Below, piece by piece: positions 46,429 to 57,741 of a stretch of 64,000 nt of DNA (within the stretch, counting starts at the first letter, position 1; every line of letters starts with the position of its first letter). Source of the DNA: Takakia lepidozioides (taxonomy: Eukaryota > Streptophyta > Takakiopsida > Takakiales > Takakiaceae); NCBI GenBank assembly GCA_030704615.1, contig CM060733.1, positions 13,020,001 to 13,084,000 of the forward strand, in the 5' to 3' direction. The translations under genes and the position numbers were made by a program. A model generated the notes under the pieces. The model saw only the letters and a list, made by a program, of their open reading frames with translations. It was not told where the DNA came from and searched no databases.

Positions 46429-48708
46429 ATGGAGCCCAATATTTTCGATGAACTAGAAAGGGAAGTTGTTCCTGACAGCAATGTTGATAATGAGAGAGCT
46501 TTGTTGGAGTGCCATGTTGCGGAGGATGCTCATCATGAAGCCTCATTTACATCAGCTCATCAAGCCTCGGCTGCAATGTCATCTTCCACAGTTTCGCCAC
46601 CACACACGGTGTTGGATGTGGAGGCGCAGCTCCTAGTACTTGAAAAACAACGGGATTTTTGGAAGCCCCACAATCGCACTGCTTCGACATGGGCATTCTA
46701 TGCAACAAAAGACTCTGCTCCAGTGGACATATCAAATCCACAACAAATGAGGTGTGTTCTATGTCATCCTGTTGGTGTCACTCTTGCAAGCAAGAAGGGC
46801 ATTGTGACCTATAATAAAACCAATGGTATCTCTGCCCTTCGAAAGCATGTGGATCAAGAACATGACATTGTTTTGCGTAGGTGGATTGAGAGGGAAAATG
46901 AAGGACCTGAGAAGGCCCGTAGGCCAGCAAAAAAGAGGCCTGGCCCCACTCCTGGAAACATAGCTTCTTTTTTTGGGAGCTCCACTCCATACAACCAAAA
47001 TGATGATCAACAGAAGCAGTTCAATGAGGATTTAGTCTTATTCATTGCAAAGGAGTTGGTTCCACTGTCTTTGGTAGAATCCCCTTGGCTAAGAAGGATG
47101 GTGTTGAGGCAAAATCCTCGGATTGTTTTCCCTTCTCGACGGACATTTGTGAATGAGGCCATTCCAATCTTGGCAGAGAGGACGAAAGAGCGTTACATGT
47201 CCCCATCTCTTCAGAGTTGTGCTACTTGCTCCGTGAGTTTTGATTTGTGGATGTCAAGAGGGGGAACTGACACTTTTGTCATCATAGCGCACTTTATTAA
47301 TGAACAGTGGGAGCAATGTCATGTGACTCTTGGCATGTTTGAGACACCTCACACATCTGGGGCTGCCATGGCACATCAAGTCAACAATCTTCTTGTGAAG
47401 TATGGCCTCAATACTCGCATTATTACTTACGTCAAAGATGAGGGAGGTAACTTGGTCACTTTGACCAATGCTTTGAATTCGGTGGTCTCATGTGCGTGTT
47501 TGGGGTTGGATTCTCCATTTGTGGGTAGCTGTTTTAGGCATGCAATGTCCAAGTGTTGCCAGTATGCAACAAATGATGCAAAAGTATGCGCAGATATGAG
47601 ATCGGTTTCTATAAAAAATGCCCAATCAGAGTTGCAAAAAACCATTACTTGGACCAAAAAAAGTGGCAAAGGGAGACAAGAATGGGCAAAGGCATGTGTG
47701 GACAACGGCATTCATCCCTGCAAACTGAAGACTCCGGTGAAGACACGGTTTGCTTCCAAGGTGATCCTCTTCCAAGAGACTTTGGAGTTTAGGCAAGCCA
47801 TAATCACTTGTTACTGTAGGCAAACCTCATTGGCACTGCAGTCTCGCATACCAAGTCCACAAGTGTGGGCCATTGCCCAATCAATTTCTACAGTTCTAGG
47901 GCTGTGGTTCATGAGTGCATTATGAATCAATCTGGGGGATTTTGGTTGTTGTCCGATGCTCTTAATGCAGCCATTGCCACAACAATTCGCATGCGAGGAA
48001 GTAGTGCTGGGGGGGCTGCAACTGTGGATCATTGCATGGGGGATTTCTCAACAGAGTTGACATTGTTGGAATGGCGGATGGCTCGAGAGGTGGTATATGT
48101 CTTGGAACCATTTCTTTCTTTTTTGGAAGGGTTTCAATCGCGCAAAGCTCACAATATGCTCGCGCTTATGCTTGACCCACGTTACAAGGGGTTGTCATTG
48201 GTATCACAATATGTGGGCAAAGAGCGTGCTTTGCATATTGTGTCCCAATATGATAGTATGGTGTTAGAGCCTCTTTTGGTAAAGTGTTTCAAGGTCTTAC
48301 ATCCGGATACTCCGGCCCAATCACAGCCCACTTCTACAATAGACGAGATGTCCTTATTTGGTGTGCATGACCACAATGAAGACATGACATTGACAGTGGT
48401 GAGAGAACAACTATCACATTTCAGAAGGACGAAGATAAATGAGGGTGAGTGCGTGGCTCCTTTGAAATGGTGGAAAGAACACGAGTCTCTCTTTCCGTAT
48501 GTGGGATTTTTGGCACGGCTAATTTTGGGCATCTCACATTGAAGCTGAGAGGGTTTTTAGTATTGCAGGTGTCATAACAAACTTGAGACGGTGCAGGTTA
48601 AATATTGAAAACCTTGATATCCTTGTGAGTGTAGTCAAGAATTGGCCAAATGATGCTAGAGTTGGTTGCTTTAGTACTTCCATGAAAGAGTTTTTGGATA
48701 GGGAATAA
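46429..48708 (+). pseudogene. hAT transposase (BED finger, RNase H-like core, hATC), frameshifted
   Basis: Excises and reinserts the element through its inverted repeats. The frame from MEPNIFDELEREV (46429) carries a BED-type zinc finger (WAFYATKDS, CVLC, then ALRKHVDQEH), a PGPTPGNIASFF linker, and the hAT catalytic core region (SVSFDLWMSRGGTDTFVIIA; YVKDEGGNL). A one-base frameshift near 47900 moves the reading to VVHECIMNQSGGFW. A second near 48535 splits the C-terminal hATC dimerisation domain (WWKEHESLFPYV, then AERVFSIAGV and LNIENLDILVSVVKNW, stop at 48706-48708). A polypyrimidine-CAG acceptor at 46400-46402 suggests an upstream non-coding exon. The open frame can be extended to an earlier ATG at 46276. 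Confidence 0.9.
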
Positions 48709-49290
48709 GTCCTCTTAGATGAGAATGAGGACTTGATTGCAGAGGCAAACCTCTTTGAGGTAGACTGATTTGTCTTAGAGACAAATTATTGTTCAACATA
48801 TTACACTATACTCCTTTGATTGGAGTTTGTTTATTTGTCATTTTTATTGAAAATTTCAGTGACATCCCGTGTACTTAGTTTGTTGTATGCTATATTGACA
48901 AAGCATCATCCAAAAAACACAAATTTATGTAGTTTTTTTTAGTTGTGCTTTTGCTGCACCATAAAAGGTAACCATAGAATTACACATGTTTAATTTGTTT
49001 TGTATTTTGAATTAAGATCCTTATGTAGTTAGTTTGTTTTAGTTGTTCTTTGCTACACCATACGACAACTTATAAAATCTCTGGTTTTCCGTTTTTAATG
49101 GAGACCATGCGTATATAACTAGTTATATATACCATAAAAGACAATCACAAAAAACATATAAGTTTATTTACTTCTGTTTTACTAATAAATTCCCTGGTTT
49201 TAGTTGAAAATTCTCAGTATGACCAATCAGATCAGTTCATCTAATTTTCCAGAAGAATAAAAAATTAAAAGAATTTAATATATTTTTAAA
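48709..49290 (+). other. hAT 3' untranslated region
   Basis: AT-rich DNA between the transposase stop and the right-end subterminal repeats. A phrase with TTAGTTGTGCTTTTGCTGCA and CACCATA recurs at about 48940-48965 and 49040-49065. No gene. Confidence 0.5.
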
Positions 49291-49509
49291 AAAGAACCGG
49301 AACCTAACCGGGAACCAGTGTTTTTTTTCCAGCAACTAACCGGTAACCGGAACCGTCCCCATGTTAAAAAGTCGGAACCTGAACCGGACCGGAACCGCCT
49401 TAATAAAAAATAACCGGATCCGGATCCGGAACCGTCTCTTCAAAAATTTGTGGAACCGGAACCGAAGGTTCCTTCACAAAGGCAAGAACCGCCCAACACT
49501 GGTACGTAC

Positions 49510-50279
49510 CTACCACCACGTTTTCTATCCATTTGGAGCTGTGATATGAAGTTTTCATCCCCGCAGCAGGTAGGTAGGTAGTTAAAATCTAGTAGGTCGT
49601 AGAATACCACATATAGCACCCCTCCTCAAATCCAGTAGAAACACGTCGCGTCAAGGAGTCTGCTCTAAAAATCGGTTATGATCTGCAACGCACGATTTAG
49701 GAGGTGATACGCCGTGGGGTTGAACAGCTGTCGTGAGATTGTTTTCGATCGTGCGTATGTGATGTCAGCTACAGGCTGAGATACAGAAAGTGACTAAGTC
49801 TTTATACACCGTTTCACATTACTCACAGGACAAGATACCAATTATGTGTTGAGCTCTGCTCAGAGATGATCATTAAGAGACATGCACTGTTTCATCAAAA
49901 TCTCATCTGTCGTAGAGGGCCAACATCCCTTTACTTATACAAGTATAATAAGACTGTTATACATATGGTGAGGTCTGGTACAAGGTGCTGGCCCCACTTC
50001 AACGTTATTGTCTCCCCATTCAGACCTGCAGCTCATTAAATCTATCCATGAATGATCTAGCACATCACATGTGTAGAGCCCCCCCTCCCCTCCCCCCTAT
50101 TGAGATGGAAGGAGCTCCTACAAATTTAGCAAAAACTGAACAGGAACAAACAGTGACTGCAGGTCCTATTGTCCCGAGTTGCAAGCTGCCAAGGACTCCT
50201 GACCCAGTCACGTTTTTGGTCTCACATGTAATGGCTGGTTTAAACCAACACCGATATCACAGGAAGAGCTGATCTAACT
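49510..50279. other. Intergenic, no gene recognised
   Basis: Between the hAT target duplication and the decayed gypsy element. The sequence is unique-looking, without open frames of note or repeats. It probably includes the edge of the gypsy element on the right. Confidence 0.4.
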
Positions 50280-52560
50280 TTGCGTTTCCTAGCTACAGGG
50301 GCAATGAACTCAACAGTGTGACCTTCAAGATTAAGACAAGAGGAATCAAATTCCAATGTGCAATGAACTAAGTCAGCACCGGGTATGACATGTGATGGAG
50401 CTATGACAATAGAGGATCAATATTCGAGTTTGAACTTCCACCCAACTGGGACTTCTTGCACCACCAGAAAAGGTCTTTTGTACTTAGGCATAAACTTCCT
50501 CTTCGCGTCCTACTTCTTATGATGCCGCCATACTACCGTGTCTCCGATGGTGAAGGCAACACTGTAGATAATGCGCTTGTCGTAGTTCTCAGCTTAGACT
50601 TCCTGCACAACAGCTACGTTGTAGCGAGCCTCATCCTCAATGACTTGGCTACGCTTGTCGAGCTGAGTCATGTGATTAGAAAGGTCATGTGGATGCTCAA
50701 CCACTACATCATGTAAAGGCGTAATTCATGTAAAGGTGTGTTACATCCACGATTATAAACCAGCTCAAAAAGAGTAATTTAACCCGTGCTAGACTGGACA
50801 TTAGTTCTTTTTGCAAATAGGACAGCATTCAAAACTTTGTCCCAACGATCATCCTCTTGTGCGTTTTTGGTCAATTAAACACATAGTGTTTTGTTAAAAC
50901 GTTCTATCAGTCCATTGCACTGAGGGTGATAGGGTGAAATAGCTAACTGCTTGATACCCATGTGTATATGCACAAAATACCCATCAAGGCATTGCAGAAC
51001 TCAATGCCATTGTTGGTGAGGATCTCGAGAGGGCACTGTCGCATGATGATGCATGTCCTCATAGAAAAACTGCACCACAGAGTCACTATCCTTGCTCATG
51101 AACAAAGGGCGGAGCTCGACCCACTTAGACAGGTAGTCAGTCACTACAATTCAACGATATACTGATGGCCTCAACTACTAGTGGTCAGAGGCCCCAACAT
51201 ATCCGGACCTACTCGAGCGAAGGGCTCGGAGGTAGGGATAGGTTGAGAACTGGTCATGAGTTCTTTGGCCAAGGGCCGGTTGAGTTGGCAGGTGGTATAG
51301 AGTCTGATGAATTGAGCTACATCTACTTCTCACATAATCTGGCAATAGTCTTAGGAACTCCAAAGTGACCAGCAGAAAACTAAAATGAGTGAAACAAGGC
51401 AAGTAGGGCTGGAACTTCATCTCGGGTAGGTACTTTGAGGACATTGGTGATGTCGCTAGTTTTACCAACAAAAACAAGTTTTCCCTCAAGAACAACATGT
51501 GTTCGGAGGTGGTACCTTACTTATTTTCGTGTGGAGTCACATAGGCCTCTCGGGACTTCACCTGTAAGACATGCCTTGGTAAGTGCTCTATGCACAACAG
51601 CCTCCATGTTGGTCCTTGTCCTCTGAAAAATTGAAACGTTATTAGGATGTTGGGATGGAAAGAGTGTCCGCCCCTATGAGTTCTTGATGCCACAACACCA
51701 TACACATGAGTCAGAGAGAAAGAAACACATCATCTTTATGCAATACATACCGAAATCCATAATATCCAGCAAACTTGAAGAATTAGGTCTGATGCAAGTG
51801 GAACTTATCCAACTAAAACTTGCAAACCGAAGCAAGCAACAAGGTGCATATGCTGATGAGAGCCTAGATCCTAACTACGTGGAATAGCAAATTAAACCAT
51901 GATTGCCAATATTTTGTCAGGAACAGGCTGGATGCCTTGGGCCGAGATCAGGTGGCCAAGATACTTGTGTTCTCCTAGGCATAAGGCACATTCCGAGGCT
52001 TTTAGCTTCAGATTAGCAGCTTTCAACCTAGTAAGGAACACCTTCTGAAGATGCTCAAGATGACTCGAAAAGGACTTAGAGAACACATTTGATGTCATCG
52101 ATATATACTAAGGCACATTCCCATTTCAGGTTATCTAGTACAATCATTAAGCACTGAAATGTACTACTCTCATTACACAAACCGAAAGGCATGATCTCAA
52201 ATTGGAAGAGGTCATGCCGGCAGGCGAAGGCAGTTTTCTCCTTGGTTGCGCCTTCAATGAGAGGTACCTGCCAAAAGCCACTTGCCCAATCCAGCGATGA
52301 GAAGATGTAGGTTGACTCATTCAATTGATCAGGGGTAACATGATCACTTCGTGGGAGGGGATAGATGTCCTTTTTCGTGAGAGCATTCAATCTAATTCGA
52401 AAATCAATGCAAAATCTAGTGTTATGATCTTTCTCTCTACCAATACCATTGGATTGGCCCATGGAGAGATGGAAGGTCTAATGACTGTTGCATCTAGCAT
52501 TCGTTCAATCTCCTTCCTAACTATCTCTCTCTCTTTGGGACCCTCTTGTTAGGGGTGTTG
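50280..52560 (-). mobile_element. Decayed Ty3/gypsy retrotransposon, second lineage
   Basis: The minus strand shows RT (52462-51892) followed, through many stops and frame changes, by integrase pieces: HFGVPKTIARLCEK (about 51365), RVGPDMLGPLT (about 51205) and YLSKWVELRPLF (about 51135). These match the gypsy order RT then integrase. Neither LTR was identified. The element is older than the chromovirus at 1-5540, judging by the density of stops. Confidence 0.75.
51892..52462 (-). pseudogene. Gypsy reverse transcriptase with intact YIDD box
   Basis: Frame 52462-52076 reads FCIDFRIRLNALTKKDIYPL, then SSLDWASGFWQVPL, FEIMPFGLCNESSTFQCLM and LVYIDDI, the palm motifs of a gypsy RT with the catalytic double Asp preserved. 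After a frame change, 52098-51892 continues with HLEHLQKVF, KASECALCLGEHKYLGHLIS, the connection region. No intact polyprotein remains. Confidence 0.85.
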
Positions 52561-53168
52561 TTTAACAAGATCCCCCTCAACCATAATGTCATGCAAGAGT
52601 ACAGGGGTGTGGCCTAGGTCTGTTGGTCCTGAACTGAAGACCTCTAGGTTGTTACGTATGAGAATTGGTTAGAGCTTCTCCTTTTGAGGAATAATATTAT
52701 CTAGCTGGATCTCAAACATCACATATGCCAACTTACATGCATCCTGGGACTTGAAGGGTTGGGATCAAAGTCCAGCACCTGGTAATGTTGATCTACCTCA
52801 TCGGAGTACTCATGAAGAGCAGTGTTAGGGGTAACACCTGTTGATTCTTGGAGAGAGTGTTCACGAGCACTACTCCACTAGGGAGACGGTAGTCGTGAGA
52901 GCATAGCTCCACAAAGGGCAAGAGAAAGAAGACTGTAGACGACGTGTGAAAGTATTTCCATGAAGATAGATGTGTTGTGTCAGGTCTGGGGCCAAGATTG
53001 TTATGTCTTGAACTAGTTATCATTTTACTGCTCGCTCTATTCCTCTACTCTTATGCTATTATTGTTTCTTATACTATTAGTCAGCTTCTCGATCTAATCT
53101 ATACTAGTGAAATACTTGTGTACAAATATTTATGTCTATAAACTTGTCTTGTTAAAGTTTTTTTTATC
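52561..53168. other. Between gypsy and copia remnants, possible copia leader
   Basis: No gene was recognised. 53000-53160 is AT-rich and ends just before the copia gag ATG, so it could be the copia LTR or leader, but no LTR ends were seen. Confidence 0.4.
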
Positions 53169-53891
53169 ATGGCTAACATGGATTTGTCCTTATCATCTCT
53201 GAACGAGATTAACAAACTTGATGGGGCCAATAACTATACTCTGTGGAAATTCAAGATTCAAACAATCTTGGAAAGGGATGAGATATGGGACCTCGTTGAG
53301 TCTTCTGAGAAGGGGAAGCATAAAGTCGACGTTGTAGGTGTTACAAATCCCAGCGAGTGTTGGGAGCTTTTGAAGAGACTTTATGGCACAAAGAACAATG
53401 CTAAGAGGTTGTACGTCAGGAACAAGTTCTCACAGTTGAAAATGGAAGACAACTAGCCTTCCATCATTCGAAGAACTTATCGGGTGTTTGCAGCTAGAAG
53501 AAACGCGATTCCTGAACCAACCCAAAGTACGGCGTGAAGAAGAAGCTTTGGTCGTCAAATTCAGGAACCTCCTGAATCGACGAGCAAATATTCAGGCCAG
53601 CAACTATGGGAGATGAACATGTCATAAGTGTGTCAAGGTGGGTCACTATTGGCGTCAATGTCCGGGCAGAGCAACATTCCCTAGACGTGAAAGTCTCGCA
53701 CAAGCACATGCAGCTGAAGTCAAGATTCCCGATAGTGTAGTTGAGCTGTTTGATGAAGCAGTGTCTACACTTGTTGCTGAGATCAAAGAGGAGCTCTGGT
53801 TTCTCGACACCGGGGCTATCAAACATGTCACCGGCAACCCTGATCTCTTAGAACAGATCAAACCTTCGGAAGAATCTCTGAATGACAGTAT
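53169..53891 (+). pseudogene. Ty1/copia gag-protease remnant interrupted by a CACTA element
   Basis: Frame 53169-53453 reads MANMDLSLSSLNEINKLDGA, NNYTLWKFKIQTILERDEIW and ECWELLKRLYGTKNNAKRLY, the copia gag (UBN2-like) signature. A stop and a deletion follow. In another frame 53610-53655 encodes the CCHC knuckle CHKCVKVGHYWRQC, and 53795-53840 the protease start WFLDTGAIKHVTG, with DTG intact. The copia sequence ends exactly at 53891, where the CACTA terminal repeat begins. Confidence 0.85.
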
Positions 53892-53924
53892 CACTACAGG
53901 AAAAGGGGGGGGGGGGTTCCGACG

Positions 53925-54245
53925 CCTACCCCACCATGGCACCTCTCCCGTGCGGCGCTTGGGCGTTGCAAAATATTGCCAAAATCTAATTTATGTGGAT
54001 TTTGGCCCAAGTCCTTTATTGCGACGCCTGAGGCGTCGCAATGGACATTTTTTTTTAAAAAAAATGTCGTAGCCTAGCGCCGCATCAAGCAAAAAAAAAA
54101 AAAAAAAAAAACGTCGCATTTTTAATGCGACGCCCTGTGCGTCGCATAAGCACCCCATGAGAGGAAAAAATAAAATAATAAATAATAAATAAAATAAAAT
54201 AATGAAAAAAAACCAAAAAAAGATCGCATTTTGAATGCGACGCCT
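53925..54245. repeat. CACTA subterminal repeats (GCGACGCC in both orientations)
   Basis: The words GCGACGCC, GGCGTCGC and GTCGCAT occur about ten times, often as hairpins such as TGCGACGCCTGAGGCGTCGC (part at 54018-54040). They lie just inside the CACTACAGG end, where En/Spm transposase binding sites are usually clustered. An A-run of about 24 bases lies at 54092-54112. Confidence 0.7.
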
Positions 54246-54249
54246 GTAA

Positions 54250-54923
54250 TGGCTAGATTCCCTCTACCTACCTTTTTGACATTTGGATGGACAGACACTG
54301 AATGATGACCGTTGGAAAGGGTTTGGATGAAACCAGCTAGAAACAATCTATTCTTAAACTAAGTATTGTCTTATATTAACAGCTAGTTTATCTCTAAAAT
54401 GGAATGAGGTGGCGTCCTATCTAGACATACACCCGGATGGAATCCAAATAACCAATCAGGGCTTGCCACTTGGTTAGATGAGATTGTGGGCCTTCGTTTA
54501 TAAAAGAGATCAGCACGACGCTTAAGGCGGCAGTGTACGTTTGGTGTGTAAACCCTAGTGTACTTGTGTGAGAGATTTGGATGAAGAAGGTGTGAGTGAG
54601 GATGTGCTGCTAACCCATGTGAATGATTCTGACTCCTCTCCGTTGGATCCTGCCTATCTCGCTAGCCTGCTTTACCGAGCACACATCCCCGTGATAGCTC
54701 AATACCCGTAGAGGAAGAGGAATAACGGGGTGGGCAAGAATCTTGGTGGAGAAGGGGTTGCAGGATTTCGTTAATCATTAGCTGCACATTCATTCCTTGT
54801 ACGTCAGGTAGTTGTACACTGACACTGTTGCCATGGCGACGCTCTACTGTTTCAGTTCTCGTTCATGTTTTTGCTTGCTCCTGGCTTTCATAGTATCTGC
54901 TTGCGTTTCTGTAACCTGTGGCA
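54250..54923. other. Leader-like region upstream of a small open frame
   Basis: Holds a TATA-like TTTATAAAAGAG at 54498-54510, followed by AAACCCTAG, and leads to the ATG at 54924. It could be a promoter and leader of a LINE or of a CACTA gene. No protein is recognised. Confidence 0.35.
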
Positions 54924-55085
54924 ATGGCCTCCTCTTCTAATCCTCCAACTGACGCTGAGCTTAGCGCGTACAAAGAAACTCCCGCTGGTCATTTTGAGTC
55001 GATTTTTGCCAGCTTCGTGCATGTTGCGGTTGATCCTAGCCTAGTGGTTGAAGTTGATTATCCGCCTCTTGGCTTTGGTGCTTAG
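54924..55085 (+). CDS. Small open frame, 53 residues, unknown (possible LINE ORF1 start)
   Basis: It runs from MASSSNPPTDAELSAYKETP to a stop at 55083-55085. No recognised motif. It lies downstream of a TATA-like element and directly upstream of LINE 3' sequence, so it may be the truncated N-terminus of a retroelement protein. It could also be an unrelated fragment. Confidence 0.3.
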   Translation: MASSSNPPTDAELSAYKETPAGHFESIFASFVHVAVDPSLVVEVDYPPLGFGA

Positions 55086-55149
55086 CCCCGAGCAAACAGT
55101 TAGTCCTGTACTACACATCCCGCCACATTAGCAAAAACAAAAAGTTGTC

Positions 55150-56190
55150 ATGTGCATGGCTCATAATGCCATCTACCCCACTACGGTGCACAAGACTGTC
55201 GTCGAAACTTCCATGAACTTGTTTCCAGTCTATGATATGGGGGAGGAGATCTTGGATGACCTCAAGGGTCTACCCACTCTCGGCACTAGACTGAAATTTA
55301 AACTCGGGGCAGGAAGCAAACAGAAGCAGAGAGGATCGGGAGAATGCAATTGCCCGTTGTGTGGGCAATCTGAAGACATTATTCATTTATGATACACTCT
55401 CCGGGGTTCTCTCACCAAAGAGACGCTCTCTTCAAATCTATCAAGGGAATTGTGTATGTACCTCTGTTTACTAACTTTGAAAAAGTCGAGGCTGAGCCAA
55501 AAGCCCAGCCCCTTCTGAGGCCTAGTTTTTGGGCAACTCACACACAGCAGATTGATGCTTGTGTGAAGGGATTTGTAGAGGATATCTGGAAAACCCGGAT
55601 TAATTCTATATGTGAATGTAAGTTTTACTACCAACGTCAGCCCCTGATAGAGGTAGGATCTGTCCCTTTTGTTTCCCCAAGAGAGGGGGCAACAAAGAAA
55701 AGAAAAAAATGTGGGGGTGGGGAGTGACTGAGCAGCTCTCTTCTGTGCTGCTCTATTTTAAGCTCCCGATGAGATAAATTCAAGGTCAGATGGTAGGTTC
55801 AGCTGCAACATATGTCCAAGACCAGATATCCTAAGTTAATCGACTCTATATCTTGGAAACAGGACCGCCCTGTCAAACAGGGTAAGCCCTGGGAGAAGAG
55901 TGTAGAAGAGATTCTCAAGGATATGAATCTGGACCCGCAAGTCTTGACCTTGCTGGATAAACCTGACTTAGAGAGTGTAGTGTCCAAAGCCATGTCTGTT
56001 ACCAGAAAATTGTCCGATGAAAATGAAGTTATGAAGAAAACTTCCTTGAACCTGTTTCCAGTGTGACATGGGGGAGGACATCATGGATGCACTCAAGGGT
56101 CTATCCCACTCTTGGCACCAGACCAAAATTTAAACTCAGGCTAGGAAGACTACATTTGAACAGTAAACAGAAGCAGAGAGGAAATGGAGA
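55150..56190 (+). mobile_element. LINE (L1-type) 3'-end fragments inserted in the CACTA
   Basis: 55195-55390 encodes KLKFKLGAGS (shown in part) and the zinc-binding CPLCGQSEDIIHL. After a frame change, 55400-55727 continues with [40 protein letters not shown] and a Lys/Gly tail, ending in GGGAGTGACTGAGCAGC at 55722-55738. A second partial copy follows at 55812-56190, with SWKQDRPVKQGKPWEKSVEE then TSLNLFPV, the region normally upstream. The order is therefore scrambled. The same sequence occurs inverted at 61860-61086. Confidence 0.8.
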
Positions 56191-56639
56191 GTGCAATTGC
56201 CCTGACGCACCTCTGCTGCTTGCTGCTGCTGCTGCTGCTTAAAGCGAGCTAGCGCGGCGAGCTGTTGCGGTGCTGTCGCGGCTGCCAACGGCGCGGGTCC
56301 TCGCCGCTGCAGGGCGTCTCTCCCCCGCTCACCATGGCCCCATCTCTCTCTTCAGCTCGTTTAGATCGCGCCTCTGCGCGGCGTTCCTACCACACAGGGG
56401 AGAGAGAGATCAGCCCGTGCTTAGGGCAAGAAAGCAAGAGAGAAAGTGAGGGACGAGGCGGTGCTTATCTTGGGCGTTGGAGCGGCGTTGGGGCAAACTC
56501 CTTGGGGCCTTGTGACCACCTTGAGCTCAGCAGCAGGTGCGTTTCTCCTCCACCCTAAACCCCACTCTCTGAACTACCTCTCTCCCAAAGACAAAACAAA
56601 AACGGGAGGGGAAAGAGGTGCTTCAAGCACTTAGGGAAA
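56191..56639. other. GC-rich stretch with CTG-type microsatellite
   Basis: Holds (GCT)n at 56214-56240 and plus-strand open frames rich in Ser/Arg without a known domain. It could be part of the CACTA interior or a leader. The codons GCTTGCTGCTGCTGC are simple repeat. Confidence 0.4.
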
Positions 56640-56890
56640 AAAAAGGGCGTGGCGCCTACGTGCGACGCCCGGCTGTCGCACGCCTGCGCCCCGCCCTTTT
56701 TTTGAAATGTAAAAATGGTATTTGCGACGGCGGGCCGTCGCTGCTTGCGACCCCCGGCCCCATGAATAAAAAAACACGTCGCCCCCCGCGACGGCTTTCC
56801 GTCTCGGGGTGCGACCCCCAGGTAAAAATTTGAAAAAAATGCGTCGTCAAATGCGACGCGAGGGTGTCGCAGGAGGCGACAGCCGGCCTT
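56640..56890. repeat. Second cluster of GCGACG/CGTCGC repeats
   Basis: TGCGACG, GTCGCA and CGTCGC words recur about ten times, with hairpins such as GCGACGGCGGGCCGTCGC (56728-56745). They resemble the subterminal repeats at 53925-54245, from which they are now separated by LINE insertions. Either the subterminal zone is long, or this is the end of a second element of the family. Confidence 0.6.
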
Positions 56891-57741
56891 TCTGGGTTTA
56901 GGGTTTAGGGCCTTTTGGGGTTCTTAGTTTTTATTTTTATTTTTATTTTTTTTCATATGGTATTGGGTTAGGGTGTTTTCTTTTCTTTATGGTGCTGGGT
57001 TTTGGATTGGCGATTTTGGTTGTGGGTCTTGGGGTTGAAAGGATAAACGGTGTAAGTAGGATTCACATATCCAAAATGTGGTTCAATCTGATAAGCGCAA
57101 AGTGCTGGGTCTCAACAAATTTTTCCATGGTGTGGGCATCCTGAAGATAGAACGTGAGGAAGGATTTATTGTCTTGTGCTCTCTAGCACCATAGGGATGC
57201 TCCGCCTTTGGTTACCAATTTTGAAAGCCCCGAGGCTGCGGCACAAGGTTTTTTCGCCAACGGTTTTTGAGAAATGAAAGTGCTGGTGGTGTGTGTTAAT
57301 TAGGATGCGATGATGAGGAAACATCAACCCGTCTCCCTCGAGGATGAGGAGGTAGTACCACATATCGATTGTGGCCCTAGAGCTACTGTTTTTCATGGTG
57401 AGGAGCCACCCATTGTACCTGATCCAATATAGGCTGCCGGGCACAATCGTAGAAGGGACAGGGGCCAAATTTCAGGTGATGCGGAGGATGTTGACACTCC
57501 GGGATCGAGTTGGGCGCGCCGCGGGTTGCCCCCTCGCGGGCCACCCTGTCCAACCACGTAACCACCTCCACTTTCATCTCCTCCGCCAGCAGTACCACCT
57601 CCACCTCCACCACCACCTCCACCTCCACGTGCATGTGCCCCCCGAACCCCTAGGAGGGGTCGGCTTCGCCCTAGGTTTCCTCCCCTTCGGCTTGGGCGGC
57701 CTGAGCCGGATCCTCGCTCCCGATGGGAAACGCATAGGACT
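56891..57741 (+). other. Proline-rich lead-in to the SET-domain frame
   Basis: 57480-57741 can be read in the SET frame as LPPRGPPCPTT, a stop, then PPPLSSPPPAVPPPPP and an Arg-rich stretch (RTPRRGRLRPRF, RLGRPEP). The run comes from a CCACCT microsatellite at 57585-57640. 56891-57470 shows no motif, though a 100-residue minus-strand open frame (57468-57166) exists. Confidence 0.4.

Larger units (their letters stand above)
41964..49501 (+). mobile_element. Full-length hAT transposon with 8-bp target duplication
   Basis: The ends are perfect 15-bp inverted repeats: CAGTGTTGGGCGGTT at 41964 and its inverse ending at 49501. They are flanked by identical octamers, GTACGTAC at 41956-41963 and GTACGTAC at 49502-49509, the 8-bp duplication typical of hAT elements. 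Both ends carry arrays of GGTTCCGGTTCC-type subterminal repeats (42000-42150 and 49290-49480), likely transposase binding sites. The 7.5-kb interior holds a captured CAP-SOD segment, a tandem array and the transposase. The ends look recently mobile, but this transposase copy is broken. Confidence 0.95.

Noticed and set aside
56893-56912. Plant telomere repeat (TTTAGGG)
   Set aside because: Only two units; no array.
57166-57468. 100-residue minus-strand open frame as a gene
   Set aside because: No motif recognised and no supporting context; lies within the presumed CACTA interior opposite to its genes.
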